Source: Actinomycetota bacterium (GTDB taxonomy: Bacteria; Actinomycetota; Acidimicrobiia; IMCC26256; PALSA-610). From it: a stretch of DNA of 32,917 nt. The position numbers and the translations under genes are program-made. Location of the stretch: the NCBI GenBank assembly GCA_005772765.1, contig SXIR01000145.1, positions 1-32,917 of the forward strand, in the 5' to 3' direction. Below the pieces are notes generated by a model. That model had not been told where the DNA came from. It saw only the letters and a program-made list of their open reading frames with translations, and ran no database searches. The number at the start of each line of letters is the position of its first letter. Within the stretch, counting starts at the first letter, position 1. Shown in pieces: positions 30,667 to 32,917 of this stretch.

Positions 30667-31934
30667 TCGTCGTCGGACTCAACCATCGCACGGTGCCGGT
30701 CGACCTACTCGAGCGGATGGCTGTCCCCGAGACCGCGTTGGCCAAAGCGCTGCACGATCTCGAGAGTCGCGAACATCTTCTCGAGGTCGCGATCTTGTCG
30801 ACCTGCAACCGCACCGAGATCTACGCGTACTGCTCGCGCTTTCACGCCGCGGTCGGCGACGTGTCGCAGTTCCTTGCCGACTACAGCGGCGCGAGTACCG
30901 AGGAACTCGCGGCCCACCTCTACACCTACTACGACGATGCTGCGGTCAACCATCTCTTCACCGTCGCCGCGGGGCTCGACTCGATGATCGTCGGCGAGAA
31001 CGAAATCCTCGGCCAGGTGCGCGATGCATGGACCCGTGCGAACGATGCCGGAACGTCCGCGACCTTGCTCGGCATCACGTTTCGTCATGCCATCGAAGCT
31101 GGCAAGCGCGTCCGGACCGAAACCGAACTCAACCGGCACCCGGTGTCGGTCGCGTCCGCTGCGGTTGCCGTCGCCGGCGAACGCATGGGAGGGTTCGAGG
31201 GCGCACGGGTGCTGGTGATCGGCGCGGGCGAGATGGGCGAAGGCATGGCGATGGCGGTCGCGTTGCGCGACATCGATCAACTGACGGTCGCGAACCGCAG
31301 CGCCGATCGAGCCGAATCGCTGGCCGGCAAAGTGCGCGGACGCGTCGTCGAGCTCGACGCCTTGCCCATCGAACTCGCCGACGCTGATCTCGTGTTCGCG
31401 TCGACTGGTTCGAGTGAAGTGCTGATCGAACGCGCCACGGTCGAGGTCGCGATGCGCAATCGGCACATCCGACCGCTGTACATCGTCGACGTCGCGTTGC
31501 CCCGAGACTTCGACCCTGGGGTCGGTCAGATCCCCGGGGTGACGCTGCTCGACCTCGACGACCTCAAGGATTACGCGCAACGCAGCTCGGTGCGTCGACG
31601 CGAAGAGATCGGCCGGGCCCGCACGATCGTCGCGCACGAAGTCGAGCGATACCTCGACGAGCGTCGCCAGCGCATCGTTGCGCCCGTCGTCGGCGCGCTC
31701 CATCGTCATGGCCGCTCGGTTCGCGATGGCGAACTCGAACGGTTCGCCGCGAAGCTCGTCGGGCTCGACCCCGAAGCGCGAGCCGCGGTCGAAGCACTCG
31801 TCGATGGCATCGTCAACAAGCTGCTGCACGAGCCGACGGTCCGGCTCAAAGACGCCGCGGGTACCGACCGTGGCGACCTCTTCGTCGATTCGGTGCGAGC
31901 GTTGTTCGCGCTCGACGACGACCTGGACGGCTGA
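30657..31934 (+). CDS. hemA: Glutamyl-tRNA reductase
   Basis: First committed step of the C5 haem pathway: reduces Glu-tRNA(Glu) to glutamate-1-semialdehyde with NADPH. 425 residues. The catalytic Cys50 is in ILSTCNRTE, with GLNHRTVPVDLLER before it and IVGENEILGQVRDAW after. The NADP domain has VLVIGAGEMGEGMAMAV and ANRSADRAESLA, followed by PRDFDPGVG and the C-terminal dimerisation helices. GTG overlaps the previous gene by 10 nt, so translation is coupled. A 72-bp gap separates it from hemC. Confidence 0.95.
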   Translation: MSLIVVGLNHRTVPVDLLERMAVPETALAKALHDLESREHLLEVAILSTCNRTEIYAYCSRFHAAVGDVSQFLADYSGASTEELAAHLYTYYDDAAVNHLFTVAAGLDSMIVGENEILGQVRDAWTRANDAGTSATLLGITFRHAIEAGKRVRTETELNRHPVSVASAAVAVAGERMGGFEGARVLVIGAGEMGEGMAMAVALRDIDQLTVANRSADRAESLAGKVRGRVVELDALPIELADADLVFASTGSSEVLIERATVEVAMRNRHIRPLYIVDVALPRDFDPGVGQIPGVTLLDLDDLKDYAQRSSVRRREEIGRARTIVAHEVERYLDERRQRIVAPVVGALHRHGRSVRDGELERFAAKLVGLDPEARAAVEALVDGIVNKLLHEPTVRLKDAAGTDRGDLFVDSVRALFALDDDLDG

Positions 31935-32006
31935 CGTGCGCGGCGGGCTCGGCGAGCCGCACCGATCGGCCTCGGCTGCTCGCACGATCGCGAGCGCGCA
32001 GCGCGC

Positions 32007-32912
32007 ATGATCCGAATCGCGACGCGAGGGAGCGCGCTTGCCCGTTGGCAGGCGAACCGCGTGGTCCAGTTGTTGGGCGCGCCCGAACACGAACTCGTCA
32101 TCGTCACGACCACCGGCGATGCGCGCACCGACGCGCCGATTCACGCGCTCGGGGGTCAGGGTGTCTTCGTGAAGGAAGTGCAACAGGCCGTGCTCGACGG
32201 CCGCGCGGACATTGCGGTGCATTCGGCGAAAGACCTTCCGGCCTCGAACCCGACCGGTGCTGCGGAAGGCCTGCTGCTTGCCGCGATCCCCGAACGCGCC
32301 GACGTGCGCGACGCACTCGTCGGCGCTCGCCTCGCGGACCTGCCGGCCGGAGCGACCGTCGCAACCGGCGCGGTACGTCGCCGCGCACAACTACGTGCCC
32401 GCCGACCCGACCTTCGCTTCGCCGAACTGCGCGGGAACATCGACACCCGCCTGGCGAAGGCCGTCGACTTCGACGCGGTCGTTGTCGCGTTCGCCGCGCT
32501 GCAGCGTCTGGAGCAAGCGTCGGTCGCGACCGATCTCCTCGGGATCGACGTGATGATTCCCCAAGTCGGCCAAGGTGCGCTCGCGGTCGAATGTCGCCAT
32601 GACGACACGGTCACGCTCGCCCGACTCGCCGCGATCGACGACGCGGCACGCCACCGCGAGGTCGAAACCGAACGCGCCTTTCTCGCGTGCCTGGGCGGCG
32701 GTTGCGATCTTCCGGTCGGGGCGCTGGCGACCCTCGCCCCCGACGGTTCCATCACCCTGCGGGCCTTCCTCGAGACCGACGACGGCCCCCGCCGAACGAT
32801 CGTCCACGGCACCGACCCCGCAGCGGTCGGCACCGACGCGGCCCGCGCGCTCGGAGCGCGACCGAGACCGACGCGCTGGGCGGCGCCGGACCCGGCGCTC
32901 CCGGCCTGGTGA
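32007..32912 (+). CDS. hemC: Hydroxymethylbilane synthase (porphobilinogen deaminase)
   Basis: Condenses four porphobilinogens into hydroxymethylbilane on a dipyrromethane cofactor. 301 residues. RIATRGSALARWQAN opens the protein, HSAKDLP holds the catalytic Asp (about 76), TGAVRRRAQL is the substrate Arg block (usually TSSLRR), and Cys233 in LGGGCDLPVGA anchors the cofactor. The C-terminus is shortly after this domain, as expected. The stop overlaps a GTG, so the next gene (hemD expected) is probably coupled. The start ATG at 32007 lacks a strong ribosome site. Confidence 0.94.
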   Translation: MIRIATRGSALARWQANRVVQLLGAPEHELVIVTTTGDARTDAPIHALGGQGVFVKEVQQAVLDGRADIAVHSAKDLPASNPTGAAEGLLLAAIPERADVRDALVGARLADLPAGATVATGAVRRRAQLRARRPDLRFAELRGNIDTRLAKAVDFDAVVVAFAALQRLEQASVATDLLGIDVMIPQVGQGALAVECRHDDTVTLARLAAIDDAARHREVETERAFLACLGGGCDLPVGALATLAPDGSITLRAFLETDDGPRRTIVHGTDPAAVGTDAARALGARPRPTRWAAPDPALPAW

Positions 32913-32917
32913 CCCGG
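32909..32917 (+). CDS. Possible start of the next haem gene (partial; hemD expected by context)
   Basis: GTG at 32909 overlaps the hemC stop as GTGA and reads three codons (GTG ACC CGG) to the window edge. The same coupling occurs repeatedly in this window and hemD usually follows hemC. Nothing in these nine bases identifies the product. Confidence 0.25.

Noticed and set aside
30705-32390. Very long open frame (about 560 codons) on the minus strand opposite hemA and hemC
   Set aside because: It is the antisense shadow of two clearly identified haem genes. Its translation is Arg/Asp/His-rich with no family pattern, typical of GC-rich genomes.

Overview
This is a GC-rich window (almost every gene is GC-rich at third codon positions) from an actinobacterium. 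Supporting signs are an mshA gene (mycothiol synthesis is restricted to Actinomycetota), an mshA-ybjN / proC-excisionase gene order like that of mycobacteria, an RsiG/AmfC-like c-di-GMP anti-sigma candidate, and a rex-hemA-hemC cluster. The gene mix fits a deep-branching group such as Acidimicrobiia, but that is inference. No rRNA, tRNA, IS element, prophage or CRISPR array was seen.

Layout. (1) 1-3996 (+): a polyamine-type ABC importer, potA (5' cut by the window edge)-potD-potB-potC, with overlapping ends. (2) 4024-5070 (-): secreted coiled-coil protein with a transglycosylase-like domain. 5317-7485 (+): DUF2079 membrane protein. (3) 7618-10009 (+): SDR oxidoreductase, hotdog thioesterase and DUF2332 protein, translationally coupled. 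They meet an opposing pair (10002-11637, -) of a TIM-barrel isomerase-like protein and a second SDR. (4) 11693-18269: a metal-themed stretch with a YibE/F protein carrying an alternating His tract, znuB and znuC behind a Fur/Zur-type operator, map, a truncated haemoglobin, a SET-domain protein, a membrane protein whose predicted mature N-terminus is His, and a Fur/Zur-family repressor. (5) 18320-21446 (+): SirB1-like protein, Lon-N protein, a small acidic protein, MoaD/ThiS and an M23 coiled-coil hydrolase. (6) 21560-26631 (+): RsiG-like protein, XRE regulator, mshA, ybjN-like gene, a candidate structured RNA, proC, an excisionase-type HTH protein, a SAM hydroxide adenosyltransferase-like protein and a 28-residue membrane peptide. 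(7) 26632-27063: gene-poor, with a repeat and a second possible structured RNA. (8) 27064-29205: AMP-forming acyl-CoA ligase and an opposing membrane protein. (9) 29339-32912 (+): rex, a siroheme-type dehydrogenase, hemA and hemC, tying tetrapyrrole synthesis to a redox sensor.

A recurring feature helped place starts. At least eight genes have a TANNNT -10 element 6-8 nt upstream of an ATG/GTG, the signature of leaderless mRNAs. The most interesting items are the two-copy c-di-GMP-type motif in the RsiG-like protein, the long nested hairpin behind its own promoter upstream of proC, the Zur-type operator with its metal-handling neighbours, the SAM adenosyltransferase homologue lacking the usual His, and the MoaD-like protein with an extra residue after Gly-Gly.
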